Source of the DNA: Mesostigma viride
Taxonomy: Eukaryota > Streptophyta > Mesostigmatophyceae > Mesostigmatales > Mesostigmataceae
NCBI GenBank assembly: GCA_009746045.1
Contig: RPFO01000175.1
Coordinates: forward strand, 1,770,898 to 1,834,897
DNA: 64,000 nucleotides
Direction: 5' to 3'
The notes below the pieces were generated by a model. The model saw only the letters and a list, made by a program, of their open reading frames with translations. It did not search any database and had not been told where the DNA came from. The position numbers and the translations under genes were made by a program. Positions 33,970 through 45,738 of this stretch are shown piece by piece; the first letter of the stretch is position 1, and every line of letters starts with the position of its first letter.

Positions 33970-34120
33970 CCACGAGCCACGAGGTAGCCATGCATGGCTG
34001 ACGGCGGAGCTCATAACTTTCACGTTTGAGCACCGAATTTAGTCGTGAATATCACAATCGCTTCGTCTTTCTAAGACGCACATGCTGATATAATTTTCCG
34101 ATTCTATTACGCAATATACG
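33970..34120 (+). other. 5'UTR of the L1-like LINE
   Basis: Shares ATGGCTGACGGCGG, AACTTT-CGT and AGACGCAC spacing with 12380-12480. It leads directly to ATG 34121. Confidence 0.5.
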
Positions 34121-35027
34121 ATGAGCAAACGCCCATCGACGCAACGCAGCCTGACGGCTGCGCTCGGCAATGAAAATACGTCTGCAGCTCCGGCTGCAGT
34201 TTTGCCATCAGGGCCGGAAGGCAGTGGTGACACTAGTCGCGCACTGGTGGTCGCCCAGAACCCTCCCGGGCTCTCCTCGCCCTCTGCATCGCCTGACCCA
34301 AAGCGCAGTCGCCCAGGCCAACCTGGCTGGTCTGAGCGTGATTTTGACGTTGATACGCTCTTTACCACCGTCGACGCTAACAGGCCTGCCTTTTTCGACA
34401 TGCCACCCATCAAGATACTAGAGCTCGTGTTTTACGGGTCACACGCCTCACTGCTGGCCCTGTGCCAGCAACTCCATTTCAACACCCAGTTTTTCCGCAA
34501 CGGAGCTGACGGCCGGTATTCCCACCGCGTATCAGACTCGTCGACCAACCTGGCCGGCTGGTCTTGCCCCCGCCTTCAGCTCGCAGCTCTCTTTACCCTC
34601 ACTAAGCGCTCGGCCGAGGACCTTCTGCACCCCGCCCCCATTACCGAATCCACCTTCGTCCACCACCTCCACGCCGCCCTGTCACAGCACGTGACGCCCA
34701 TTGCTGCAGATGTGGCAGCCGTGGGTCGCACGCTGGCTGCTGAGCTCCCCACCATCCCCACCGCCACCGCCACCCTCCTCGCCTCCACCCCCCCCCGTCC
34801 GCCTCCACCGACTCCATCACCGCCCAGCTCCGCGACATCGACCAGCGTCTTAAGGACAACGCCATCGCTATCGAGGTTCTGCAGAACACCGCAGGCCTCA
34901 CCGCCCAGGCGGTGAAGGACATTGCCGCCAAGCCAGCCCCGGCTGGCCTGGCCGGCGATGCTCCTCCCCTCACCACTTGGGCGGACATGCTTAAGCAACA
35001 CACCACCTCCACCACCTCCGCCGTCGC
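34121..35027 (+). pseudogene. N-terminal half of L1-like LINE ORF1, interrupted by element A
   Basis: Starts ATGAGCAAACGCCC. Residues 1-90 are Ser/Pro-rich and low complexity. An unrecognised folded region (IKILELVFYGSHASLLALCQ) and a helical region (ITAQLRDIDQRLKDNAIAIE) follow. A frameshift lies in the C run near 34790. The frame enters element A at 35028 and resumes at 62526 with the same codon phase once one GTCGC copy is removed. ORF1 proteins bind LINE RNA. Confidence 0.6.
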
Positions 35028-35726
35028 AGTTAACGCCAAGCGCATTGGCGTGTTCCTGATTCGGCATATCTCCGCGATTCCAGCGGCACCGGAACGAGTT
35101 CATTCCGACAAGTATCAAGAAAGTTATGGCGTTCCGACTTCCCGGTCGCGCGCGAGCGTGAGCCGGCTGTTCTTCTAAGTCGTGCGTGAATATGTGCCGA
35201 CGACATATGGGGTCGACAGTAATTCCTGGGCTGACAGGAATTAGGTGCTGAACCTACGACGGTATTGGAATAATACGTCGTACGCAGGAAATAGGAACCT
35301 TAACCTGTGGTCTGTTGGTACCGCAGGCTTAGTCCTGGACTTCTAGGTGCAGATGCAATAATCACTTTTGTGGTGACTGTACTCTGTGGTCACTGTGCCT
35401 GTATGGCAGACCTACTGTATAGGATCTGGGCGATGTACAGGTTGTGAATGCTGTACCGGAAGTGTTAATACTGAGCAGGCCTCCTAGGCTGCTCAGGACT
35501 AGCAAAGCACAGTGCACAAGTATATAAAGAATAGGCCAGTGCCAATTGGGCATCTCTTGCGAGCCCGCCTCACGTGTGTTGCCTTGACTTGGCAAACTCG
35601 TGTCTAAGCCTCAAGTGTCTGAGCGCTGTAACATTATCCAATTTTAACAAAGCTCCGTTCCAACCACATTCACACATTGCTGCATTGCAACCATATCCTT
35701 ATACATAGCGTTTAAAAACGTTAACT
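35028..35726 (+). repeat. 5' LTR of element A
   Basis: 699 bp with 8-bp inverted ends AGTTAACG/CGTTAACT. TATATAAAG at 35520 is a probable core promoter; the transcript would start shortly after. The internal region starts CAAATTACAAGCAG. Confidence 0.9.
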
Positions 35727-35763
35727 CAAATTACAAGCAGTCTCGACAGAACGACCAGGAGGG

Positions 35764-36744
35764 TTGTTGCTGTGTGCTGCGTGCAGCGTTGACGACGTGG
35801 TGAAGCTCGTCGGGTGTCAAATGGTGCAGGAAGAACAACGGCAGCACGATTTCCGGTTTCCTCGGCAGTCTGCTGGTGGTTCCATATCGCCTGAATTGCG
35901 TCGTGTTGTTCGAGATTTATCCTTATTGCTTGCAGATTGGCCACCTGTTGATCGCAACTTTGCGCAATTCGTCGACGACTAGGTCGAGGATTGGGAGCGC
36001 ATTCTGCAGCACGTCCGGACCATCGTCGTTCCGGCACACCGGAGCGCCGACGACATCGAGCAAGAGCTGCACGGTCTGGTCGGAATACAGACTGTGATCA
36101 CAGCCTTAGTTGACCGGGTGCGTGCGGAGTTGGTGGCCAGGCGAGGAGAAGCTGCGGAGCCAGCTGGTGCGGTGCGACGAGAGTTCGTGCAGGCAGCGGC
36201 GGGTGTGGGCGCACAACGTGCGTTCGCAGGCGTAATTGGCGACGAGGGATTTGCAGCGGGACCAGTTCGACGTGAGCGACGAGGGGCGGAGCGCTACAGG
36301 CGGCTAGCAGAGGTCGAGGCGGCTGAGAAAGCCATCGCTGGAGGTCAGCGTGCGACACGAGTCGACAGGAATCCGGAGCGAAGGAGAGTTCCTCTTCAGG
36401 AATTGCCCCAACCTCTTCGCGTTCGAGTGACGCAGTGGGAGGAGTTTGCCCCTCTGGGTTACGACAGTGACCTTGACGTGGGCGCTGTGGGGGTCGCTGA
36501 TCTAGGCGACGCGGAGCTTGGCGACCGCGAGGTGCCAAGGTATAACCCGCGGGGTGGTAACGACGGTTTGTCGCCTGTTTACTACACCAACGGTGACGAC
36601 GCTGTCATCGTGGGCCGACAGCGGGCTGACGACGGTGCTGCTGGCAGCAGGGTGCCAGAGATCGTCAGTGTGAGCGACAGCGACAGCGACAGCGACAAGG
36701 AAAACCAGGTGGCGCCCGCGGGTGACCGTGGTGGGCTTGACTGA
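35764..36744 (+). CDS. First ORF of element A (pre-gag), with one in-frame TAG
   Basis: The frame is open from 35764 to 36744 apart from TAG at 35980-35982. Upstream it encodes LRRVVRDLSLLLADWPPVDR, downstream VEDWERILQHVRTIVVPAHR. The C-terminus has an Asp/Ser run SDSDSDSDKENQ. No family recognised. Position between LTR and gag suggests a gag-associated or regulatory protein; the TAG may be a mutation or a recoding site. Confidence 0.45.
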
Positions 36745-36846
36745 GTGGTAACACTTGTCATCTTCCTTCTTGTTCAGCAGCGTATATTGCTTTAATTGCT
36801 GTTTGGCCACTTGGCTGGCCTGTAGCAGACCTGAACAAGGCCCATC

Positions 36847-39377
36847 ATGAGCGAGGGAGCATCTGACCAACGAGGGCGCGGTGCAGGCTTTGAGCGGCGC
36901 GGCGCTGATATGGATGGACGCGATGGACGCGGTGGAGTCCCGGCGCTAGGGGACCAAGTTACGTTAAATAGTGCCGGAACCTTTTGCCGCCTGAGGCAAA
37001 TCGGTCCGTAACACTATTTTGCCCGGAATAACCACTTCCGAGCACCCAAGTTAATTCGGCCGAATTAACTTGGGTGCTCGGAAGTGGTTATTCCGGGCAA
37101 AATAGTGTTACGGACCGATTTGCCTCAGGCGGCAAAAGGTTCCGGCACTATTTAACGTAACTAAAACCTGGCCTCGTGGAGGGGGGACGAAGAGCCCGAG
37201 ACATCCGCCTAGGCCGCTGAGCACGCACCACTAAATGCGCCGGAGCTGCCTCAGTGAGGATTCGAACCCCTGACCTCCAAGGTGCACAGGTTTTAGTTAC
37301 GTTAAATAGTGTCGGAACCTTTTGCCGCCTGAGGCAAATCGGTCCGTAACACTATTTTGCCCGGAATAACCACTTCCGAGCACCCAAGTTAATTCGGCCT
37401 TTAGCTTAATTCGGCCATTAACTTGGGTGCTCGGAAGTGGTTATTCCGGGCAAAATAGTGTTACGGACCGATTTGCCTCAGGCGGCAAAAGGTTCCGTCA
37501 CTATTTAACGTAACTAAAACCTGTGCACCTTGGAGGTCAGGGGTTCGAATCCTCACTGAGGCAGCTCCGGCGCATTTAGTGGTGCGTGCTCAGCGGCCTA
37601 GGCGGATGTCTCGGGCTCTTCGTCCCCCCTCCACGAGGCCAGGTTTTAGTTACGTTAAATAGTGTCGGAACCTTTTGCCGCCTGAGGCAAATCGGTCCGT
37701 AACACTATTTTGCCCGGAATAACCACTTCCGAGCACCCAAGTTAATTCGGCCGAATTAACTTGGGTGCTCGGAAGTGGTTATTCCGGGCAAAATAGTGTT
37801 ACGGACCGATTTGCCTCAGGCGGCAAAAGGTTCCGACACTATTTAACGTAACTAAAAAGCACCCAAGTTAATTCGGCCGAATTAACTTGGGTGCTCGGAA
37901 GTGGTTATTCCGGGCAAAATAGTGTTACGGACCGATTTGCCTCAGGCGGCAAAAGGTTCCGACACTATTTAACGTAACTAAAACCTGTGCACCTTGGAGG
38001 TCAGGGGTTCGAATCCTCACTGAGGCAGCTCCGGCGCATTTAGTGGTGCGTGCTCAGCGGCCTAGGCGGATGTCTCGGGCTCTTCGTCCCCCCTCCACGA
38101 GGCCAGGTTTTAGTTACGTTAAATAGTGTCGGAACCTTTTGCCGCCTGAGGCAAATCGGTCCGTAACACTATTTTGCCCGGAATAACCACTTCCGAGCAC
38201 CCAAGTTAATTCGGCCGAATTAACTTGGGTGCTCGGAAGTGGTTATTCCGGGCAAAATAGTGTTACGGACCGATTTGCCTCAGGCGGCAAAAGGTTCCGA
38301 CACTATTTAACGTAACTGACCAGGCTGGTCTAGCGGATGATCAGAGCAAGGGGTCTCAAGGCGGTCAGAACGCGCCAGCAGCAGGCCAAGCAGCGCCTAG
38401 GCGGCCGACCGTAGCCGAGGGGTACGCGGTAATAAGCCAATTTCAGTCCATCAAGGACAATTGGCAGCCCCGGGACGCTGAGAGGATGCTGGAGGACATG
38501 AACTTGTACACGGACATCTACACCGGTGACAAGCTTCGCATTCTGGCGTCTAGTGCCTACATACGGCAGTCGGCAAGGCGGCAGCCTGTTCAAGTTCGTC
38601 CGGGAGCGACATACAGCGGGGGATACCTGGGCCGCATTTATGACGCGCCTCAGGGTGTTCCTAAGTGATAAGAGGACCATAGATGGTTCTCACCTGAAGC
38701 AGGAGTACCTGGACTACAAGCCCATCAAGGGGCAGCTGGTGGTCCACGCATTTGAAGACTTCTGCAAGCTGAGGGAGGACGCCATGGCCAAGGGATTCTT
38801 CTGTGCAGACAGGATGGCCATGGGCGACTTTCTCAAGTCGCTGCAGCTGGATCCTATCACGATGGACAACGTGTCCATCCACATGCGCCAAGTCCATGGC
38901 TGGGCTGCCATGACGGACCAGCTGTATGAGTGTTTCAGCGGCAAGTATGTAGGCGGGAAGCGCCCACGTCAAGGGGACGAGGAGGCAGCTGAGCCTGCAG
39001 TCAAGTCCATGAGGGGATCGGGCCACGAGGGTCCAGCGTCCTCGAGGGGGCCTGAGACCTCTTCAAGGGGTCGAGGAAGGTCCAGGAGGGGGCGTGGCAG
39101 AATGGCTGGACGGGGGACACCTCCGAAGTCGGGACCTCCACAGTCCCAGTTTGACTTCAAGAGGGTGAGTGGTCCTCCCAAGGCTGGGCCCAGCAGTGGG
39201 ACCTCACGGGACATCAGTCAGGTGGAGTGTTATTTCTGCCAAGGGAAGGGTCACTTCAGGAATGAGTGTCCCTCGTACCTGAGGCAGGAAGGTCAGAGCA
39301 AGCCAGCTCAGGGTGGCAGCAAGGAGAAGGCTGGTCCATCCCAGGACAAGAGCAAGGGCAAGGCTGTTGATCATTGA
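36847..39377 (+). pseudogene. Gag of element A, interrupted by F2 and one frameshift
   Basis: ATG 36847 opens MSEGASDQRGRG. Element F2 interrupts after GGGGACCA and the same frame resumes at 38318. A frameshift near 38570 joins SSAYIRQ to the frame GGSLFKFVRERHTAGDTWAA. The capsid-like part is helical; a basic RGRGRSRRGRG stretch and the zinc knuckle CYFCQGKGHFRNECP follow. The frame ends TGA at 39375, and codons beyond stay open for about 85 residues in the same frame. Confidence 0.65.
36957..38317. mobile_element. Palindromic element F2
   Basis: A 1361-bp relative of F1 flanked by GACCA (36952-36956 and 38318-38322). Order: hairpin 36957-37162, S 37163-37294, hairpin 37295-37515 (15 extra bp in the loop), S' 37516-37647, hairpin 37648-37853, half-hairpin 37858-37979, S' 37980-38111, hairpin 38112-38317. 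Ends are AGTTACG/CGTAACT as in F1. Confidence 0.8.
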
Positions 39378-39558
39378 CTTAAGCCTGCACACATCCCTGA
39401 ACCCTGGAGGGTGCCCCCAGGGGTGTGTAATGTAGCTGCTAGTGACGGCAGTGAGGGGCAGCCCCATGCTCTAGTGAAAGAGCCCATTGGACACGATGGG
39501 GTAAGCTTGGTTGCCACAGAGAGTATGCCAGCTGTAGCTGCAGTGGTTACTCGCCAAC

Positions 39559-40604
39559 GTGCCCGCCATGGCGGTGCTGAGCCTGAGGTACATAGGACCT
39601 GGTGCTGTGGACCCAGGTGGATCTCAGAAGCATTCTGACCGTGCAGGACTGGCACAGGATGGTCAGGATGAGGATAGGGCTGGAGACAGTCTGACAGGCA
39701 CGACCCTGGTGGTGCCTCCTGTACATAAGGGATCTGTACATACCTTGAGTGCTAATAATGACAATAAAAGATTTTCTCTCTTGTATGACATTGCCTCAAG
39801 GTTGCATACCATGTTTGGCCATGCAGCTCAGTCTTTGCAAGTTGCTAGACGGCTGGGAGTGAGTTGTACTCCCTTTGCCAACAGGTTGCTCAAGCTCGCA
39901 GGTGCAGGCTAGTTGCTAGAAAGCCCAAGCAGTCTCATGCCAGGTCTCCTATTTTGCAGCCATGCAGGCCATGTGCAGGTAGATATTCAGAGAATCAGGG
40001 GTTTGAAGCTGCTGGTGGCAGTGGACAGATATACCAAGTACAAGACCCTAGAGATCCTGCCTGACATGGAGAAGCCTACATTGATTGCTGCTCTGAAGTT
40101 AACAAGGAGCAGGTACCCTGGGTTGGAGTTGTTGCAGTGTGACATTCAGTTTGAGTGCTGTGAGAACCTGCCAGAATTTCCAGAGTTGCTGATTACACCC
40201 AGGGAGAGCCACGGCCAGCAAGGGGTTGTGGAGAGAGCCATCCAAGAGATCAAGACTGTGCTGCTGGTGGAGAGGATTCCAAGGACGTCATCTGCCATTG
40301 TGACATCTGCATGGCTACGTTCTGTGGAGGATAGGCTGAACCTCAGGACTCCCATGTTCTTTGGTGACATTGCCATCGATCCTCTTATGCTGCACACCAG
40401 AATGCTGCCAGCTGATGCTGAGCAGGCATGGAAGGAGAAGCTAGAGGCCAAGTTCCTCAAGCTGAGGCAGAAAGACAAGGGCTGGAGTGTCCTAGAACCT
40501 AACGTTGGACAACAGGTTGTTGTGTGGAAGGAGCCAAGCTTTCCAGGGAAACGTGGCAGCTGGCATGATGGGGTGGTGACCCGAGTAGAAGCCGCTGGCC
40601 ATAA
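39559..40604 (+). pseudogene. Integrase of element A, interrupted by element B
   Basis: The zinc-binding start has LHTMFGH (H-x4-H); its cysteines are blurred by frame changes around 39864-39912, where a TAG stands. The core has VQVDIQRIRG with the first Asp, LLQCDIQFEC with the second, and GVVERAIQEIKTVL with the Glu. Only 29 residues lie between the second Asp and the Glu. The C-terminal SH3-like part (VVVWKEPSFPGKRGSWHDG) is cut by B and continues at 45739 as WVAIDGSQAVHRLSW. Confidence 0.75.
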
Positions 40605-40609
40605 GTGCT

Positions 40610-41064
40610 AGTTAGATGAGATGCTTAGGCTGACACACGGATTTCCGGCCTGCGCGCCGCGTATTGCCTACCGCGGCTGAGCGGGACACCTCAGTACAGT
40701 ACGGCAGGGTGTACGGTACTGAGGTGTCATGTGGACCGATGTGCGGTTAGTGCCAGACTGTTCCTAGGTGCTAGCTCGACCCGCCAGGTCCGGTGTAGCC
40801 GGGCCTGACGGGCCGAGTCTTAGCTGGTTGCTAGTGACGTGGTCGCATGGCATTGCAGTGTACAGTTGTCCACTGGTCGTGTGCTGCAGGTAGCACCGCC
40901 ATAGGCATATAGGCGTAGCACTGGGGAGTGCCACAGCACCCGAGTTTGCCCAGTTCCATTCTGAGCCCTCAGCTTTCATCGCTCTCTCCTTGTATTATTG
41001 TAATACAATCATCATTCGCTTTCAGCTTTCGCAGTTGTTCGTCGTCCCTAGTCTCCATCCAACT
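40610..41064 (+). repeat. 5' LTR of element B
   Basis: Bounded by the GTGCT duplication on the left. The right end is set by the match of AGTCTCCATCCAACT (41050-41064) to the 3' end of B at 45719-45733. Confidence 0.65.
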
Positions 41065-41109
41065 TGGACTGAAAAGTTCGATATTTTTTTTACAAGCAAA
41101 AAAAAAGAT

Positions 41110-43490
41110 ATGGCTTCCAACAACGGCAACAACGGCAACAACAACAAGGGGAAGGCGCCTGCCAGGCGCACCTCACCCCGCCTTTCGCCGGAGGGCACGC
41201 CCTCCACCACCGATGCGAGGGTGACGCCCAACGTCACCTTCCGCACGGTGGTCGCTGACCAACCCAGGCGTCGGGGCCCGCAGGTGGGGCCCGGCGCCCG
41301 GGGGATGGCGAGCGGTCGGCCGTTTGCCACTGGCGGTTCGTCCGCCATGGCACCTGGGGGGCAGGTCCCCCGGGCACGACGTTCCCCCGTCGCAGGTGAC
41401 GGGGGTCGTGAGCGGAGTGATTCCTCGAGGAGGATGGCGAGGTGCAGCCTGCGAGGCCTCGGCCTTCGCTTGAGCTTTCGTCGCAGACACCTGCGACGTC
41501 TGGCAACCTTTCCGTGGGCCGACAGATGGCCACCATGGACATTGACCGGTATGGGGAACATGTTCCGCCCCCGGTCATGTTCGGGCGCCCACCCCATTTT
41601 CTCCCCCTTGGGGAGGACGACATCCCGGCGTTCATTGCGGTGAACGGCCGGATCATGCACCAACGTTTTCAGTTGCTTCCAGATGAGGAGATACACGCGA
41701 TAGAGGTTCATCGGGTGCACACGCTGATCGAGGGGCGTCTTAGGATGCAGATCCCACTGGTTCAGGTGGCGGTTTGGCTGTACTGTTTCGCCAATCGGCC
41801 GAGGCACAACCCCGGCACTGTTGATCAGTGGGCGTCCAGGCAGCGCCAGAGAGAGGCGCTGCGCGTGGTCTCCAGACCAGAGATCGCGCTGACTCCGTTG
41901 CCAGCGTGGCCCCAAGTCACGCCAGTTGGCTGGGGCCCGGATAGGCGTGAGGCGGCTGCGATGCCGCCTGCGACGGGGCGCGGGGCGGCAGACGCCCCCA
42001 ACACGCCCATGGGTGGTGAAGCCACCCAGGACCCTCTGGCAGGTCAGAGGGTCCAACCTCAGCCGCAGGCTCCCCCGCCCAGCGTGGGGGGCCAGGTGGC
42101 TGAGGAGGCCACCGGGGTCGCAGGGACCCCGGCGGCGACACAAGCGCCCGGGGTCGCAGGGACCCCGGCAGCGACGCCGGCGCCTCCGGCGCTGGCGGGG
42201 GATGCAGCCCCCATGGAGGGTGTCACGGGCACCTCCAGCGGCTCTGGGGGGCAGGCCCCCTCTAGTCGCAACAAGGACAAGTCCCTGGCAGGGCCGGAGG
42301 GGCCCCAGGGTCCCACCGCAGCTGGGCAGCAACCAGCACTGCTGGAGGGCGACCTGCAAGGTCGCGACTTCATCACCCTGGGTGATGAGGCCGTGTGGCG
42401 TGCCATACAGACAGCCACAGCCTCCTTCCGTGGGCTGGCCGACAGGAGCCAGCAGATGCACGTCGCGGAGGCGGGCAGCCTGGTGTGTGCAATCATCACG
42501 CACATCCTGGGCCTGCCCAACCTCCAAGCGGGCACACGTAGGGTGTGCGACGACCTGCTGCCTGCCCTGCAGGCTCTCCTCTCAGGGAGGAGGGTGCAGG
42601 GCAGCAGGGTGCGTCTGGTGCGTTTGCTGGAGCTCCTGCACAACGCCATCCTGAGAGGGGCGGGTAGGTGGCTAACTCTGCCTACCTGGTTGCATCATGA
42701 TCTTACTAACCCTACTGACGATGACGTGTCCCTCTCTCCCACCTTCCATGATTGGGAGGAGGCCCGCAGCAGGAGGCGGGAAGTGACACACACTCACACC
42801 CCCAACCAGCCCACCCCTATGTTGTCTAACCCTCCTACACAGCCCATGTTTGCCCATCCTGCTCAGCTCACTCAAGTAGCACTTCCCTCTCAGCAGGTCT
42901 CTCCTGTGAATGCTGCAGCAGCAACACCATCTTCTCCCTCTCCCCCTGCATCCCCCTCTAGGTTGCCCACTTACAATGAAAACCGTCCTGTGGATAGGAT
43001 TAATGTCAGGGGGCTGCCTGAGGGGTATACTAGGGAGCAGGGGAATCATGCACTTCTCTCTCTGCAGCTGGCTAGGGAGGAACTGAATGTCAAGAATTGG
43101 TTTGGATCTCTCATGCAGGGGGATTTCTACCATCAGTCCTCTTCTCAGATTCAGAATCTCATTCTTGTCTTCCAGCGTAGGTATCCCAAGTGGCAGGACA
43201 CGCAGGCTAGGGCAGTTTGGGAGGCTTTCATGAAGGAGCTAACTGACCTCCTCTCCACCCCCTCATCTGTGGACATATATGGGGCATTCAGGTGGGTAGA
43301 GGAATACAGGGTCACATCAGTGGACTATGTGGCTGAGACAAAGAAATATGAGCTAGCCATCAAAGCACGTCCTGATGTCCAGCAGCTAGATCACAAGTTC
43401 TTGCTGCGTTCTTTCCTTGAGAAACTCAAACTTGACAAAAACACCTACGCTATGCTTGCCACAGGATGGCAAAGTACTGGGAGGACATGA
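41110..43490 (+). CDS. Gag of element B (frameshift near 41430)
   Basis: ATG 41110 begins MASNNGNNGNNNKGKAPARR. After a frameshift near 41430 the main frame runs to 43490. It contains DIDRYGEHVPPPV, a Pro/Ala-rich linker and a capsid-like region: QFQS-type helices, WQDTQARAVWEAFMKELTDL and LDHKFLLRSFLEKL. The end overlaps the next frame by 25 nt. The family assignment comes from position and from the zinc knuckles that follow. Confidence 0.55.
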
Positions 43491-43786
43491 AGGAGGCATT
43501 GGATTATATCAAGCTGGCCTTGGCTCCCCTTAGCCAGGGGGCCATGGGCACCTCTGTAAAGAGGGTCAGGGGGGAAGAGAGGGAGGAGGAGGATAGGGAG
43601 AGGGAAGACAGGAGCAAGAGACCTGTCACTATGGCAGAAGTCAAGTCCCTGCTGGGACAAATGTTTAAGGGCAAGGGCAAGGGCAAGGGCAAGGGCAAGG
43701 GCAGGGGCAGGGGCTGGGGCAAGGGCAAGGGTAAGGGGCAGTCTCCCTCCAAGGGGGGCAGCTCCAGCAACAACAACAACAACAGC

Positions 43787-43840
<54 letters not shown>

Positions 43841-45718
43841 AACAACAACAACAACAACAAGAAGCAGGACAAGGAGGACAAGTCTTCTCAGCGGTGCACC
43901 CGCTGTGGCATGAAGTACCACCTGCGGCCCACCTGCCGCAAGAACGTGGACGAGCTGGGGCATTTGGACGTCCTGTGCCACAAGTGCCACGGGCCGCCCC
44001 ACGGTGACCCCAAGGACTGCAAGCGGCCTCCTTACGGCAAGAAGTGTGAGTCTCCCTCTCATGCTGGCTTGAGTGTGCCTGCTTCACCTTCTTCTTCTGC
44101 ATGCCCCACTGTCAGAGCAGTGAGCAGTTCTGGAAAGGTGCTACAGCTGGTTTCAGAAGATTATGTCTCTAAACCAACCTTCACATCTATGGTTCCCAAG
44201 GTGTGCAGAGTGTCCCCAGCAGAGGATGCTCAGATCAGTTTTCAGGAGCTTGCTTTGCAGTTGCATTTCCTTTATGGGCATGAAGTGAGTGCAGAGGTGG
44301 TGGCAGCAGCAATAGGGGGGGCAGCACTCAGACGTGCATGCCAGGTGGTCAGATCCCACTGCCAGCATTGTCAGTTCAATGCACCCAAACCCCCTAAGTG
44401 GCATGTAGCTACCCCACCTAAGAGCAAGGGCAGGGTGGTAGGAGATGTCTTTCATATCAAAGGACAATCTTACTTGGCACTTAAAGATGCATGGTCAAGG
44501 TACACAACCATTGAACCATTACCTGGAATGGACAAGACACAGTTGCTCAGGGCTCTCTTGATTGCTCAGGCCAGGTACTACCCTGTGGAGGCATTGTTAC
44601 TGGATCAGCAGTTCACATGTCTTGCCAATGAACCAGGGTGTGAGGCTATTGATCTGGCTGGGCTAGAAGATCATGAGAGGCAAGGCATTATTGAAAGGGC
44701 CATCAGGTCCATTAAAACCCTTGTAGCCAAAGAAGATGGCAATCTGCTGGCTGACAGTGGGTCCTATGCTGACAGAGCTCTGTGGTCCACCAGGTTGTGC
44801 CAAGTCCTCAACAGGAGGCCACTCATGAAAACCCCACAAGGGGTGGTCATTACACCAGATGGATTGCATGCAGGCATTTATCCACCTGAGGTACTAGCCC
44901 TCTACAACGCACAGCGAGCACAGACAGCTAGCAGGTTAGCTGTCAAGGATGCAAAGCATCCACGTCCCACCTTCAGAGAAGGGGATCAGGTCCTATTCTA
45001 CAAGGAGTCGGGACTAGGCAAGGTGGGTACCTGGCATGGGCCAGCCACCATCCTAAAGTTTAACACCACTGGCAGGACAGTGTTAGTTAAACACAATGAC
45101 ACGGGAAAAATTCACAGGTGTTCACCTCACAGGATGAAATTGTATTTTCCAACTGTGTCAGACGTGGCAGAGGAGGAAGAGCTGTTGGCCGACAGCCCTG
45201 TACAGTTGCCTGGCATCCCAGCGTTGCCCAGTGAGTGGTTGTTTGGAACACCCACTGGTGAGTGTGAGAGCCACACCCACTGTGACACCCAGGTCACCCT
45301 TGATGATTGCAGGCAGTCACTGCAGGATTGGCCCCCTGCAGCAGAGGGTCACATTGGCAAAACAGGTGATCAGCAACCTATCACCTCTACAAGTGTGAAC
45401 ATAGCTCAGCCACTAGCTGCACCTTCCAAACGCAGCCTAGCAGACGCTGTTCGCATTTTACAAGCAGCTCATAGAGCCAAAGCTCAAACTGCTGCAGGAT
45501 CAGCTAAGGTGGGGAAGGTTGGGCAGAATGACAATAGCCCATTTATGGTTGCAGTGGACACACAAGCCCAGGTCAGCATTATCAGTGCCCTGGCTGTGCC
45601 CCATTTGCCTTTGGAACCTTCACCCTGGCACCATGTGGCTGATTTCTCAGGGCAATCATCCCTCAAGGTATTAGGTCAGGTCATGTTGACTATACTTGGT
45701 ATCCCCACTCCTTTTCAG
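43466..45718 (+). CDS. Element B: gag C-terminus, integrase and start of protease
   Basis: Opens MAKYWEDMKEALDYI, continuing gag after a shift of frame. A GKGKGKG stretch and about 40 Asn (AAC repeat) precede two CCHC knuckles, CTRCGMKYHLRPTC and CHKCHGPPHGDPKDC. Integrase: LHFLYGH with SHCQHC (zinc site), then VVGDVFHIKG, LLLDQQFTC and GIIERAIRSIKTLV, again 29 residues between the second Asp and Glu. The C-terminal domain has GTWHGPATIL and IHRCSPHRMKLYFP. A long linker leads to MVAVDTQAQVSIISALA, the protease active-site loop with Gln in place of Gly. The frame then meets the 3' truncation. Confidence 0.75.
43768..43860 (+). repeat. AAC trinucleotide repeat (poly-Asn)
   Basis: About 30 AAC codons in gag of B, preceded by an AAGGGC hexamer repeat at 43668-43735 encoding Lys-Gly. 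Confidence 0.9.
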
Positions 45719-45738
45719 AGTCTCCATCCAACTGTGCT

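Larger units (their letters stand above)
40610..45733 (+). mobile_element. Element B: related LTR element, 3'-truncated
   Basis: Inserted in the integrase of A with duplication GTGCT (40605-40609, 45734-45738). A 455-bp 5' LTR begins AGTTAGATGAG and ends CTCCATCCAACT. Internal: gag, zinc knuckles, integrase and the first half of a protease. Then the sequence jumps to the last 15 bp of the LTR (45719-45733), so RT, RNase H and most of the 3' LTR are absent. Confidence 0.75.

Noticed and set aside
43504-43881. Poly-Leu minus-strand frame
   Set aside because: Antisense of the AAC repeat in gag of element B.
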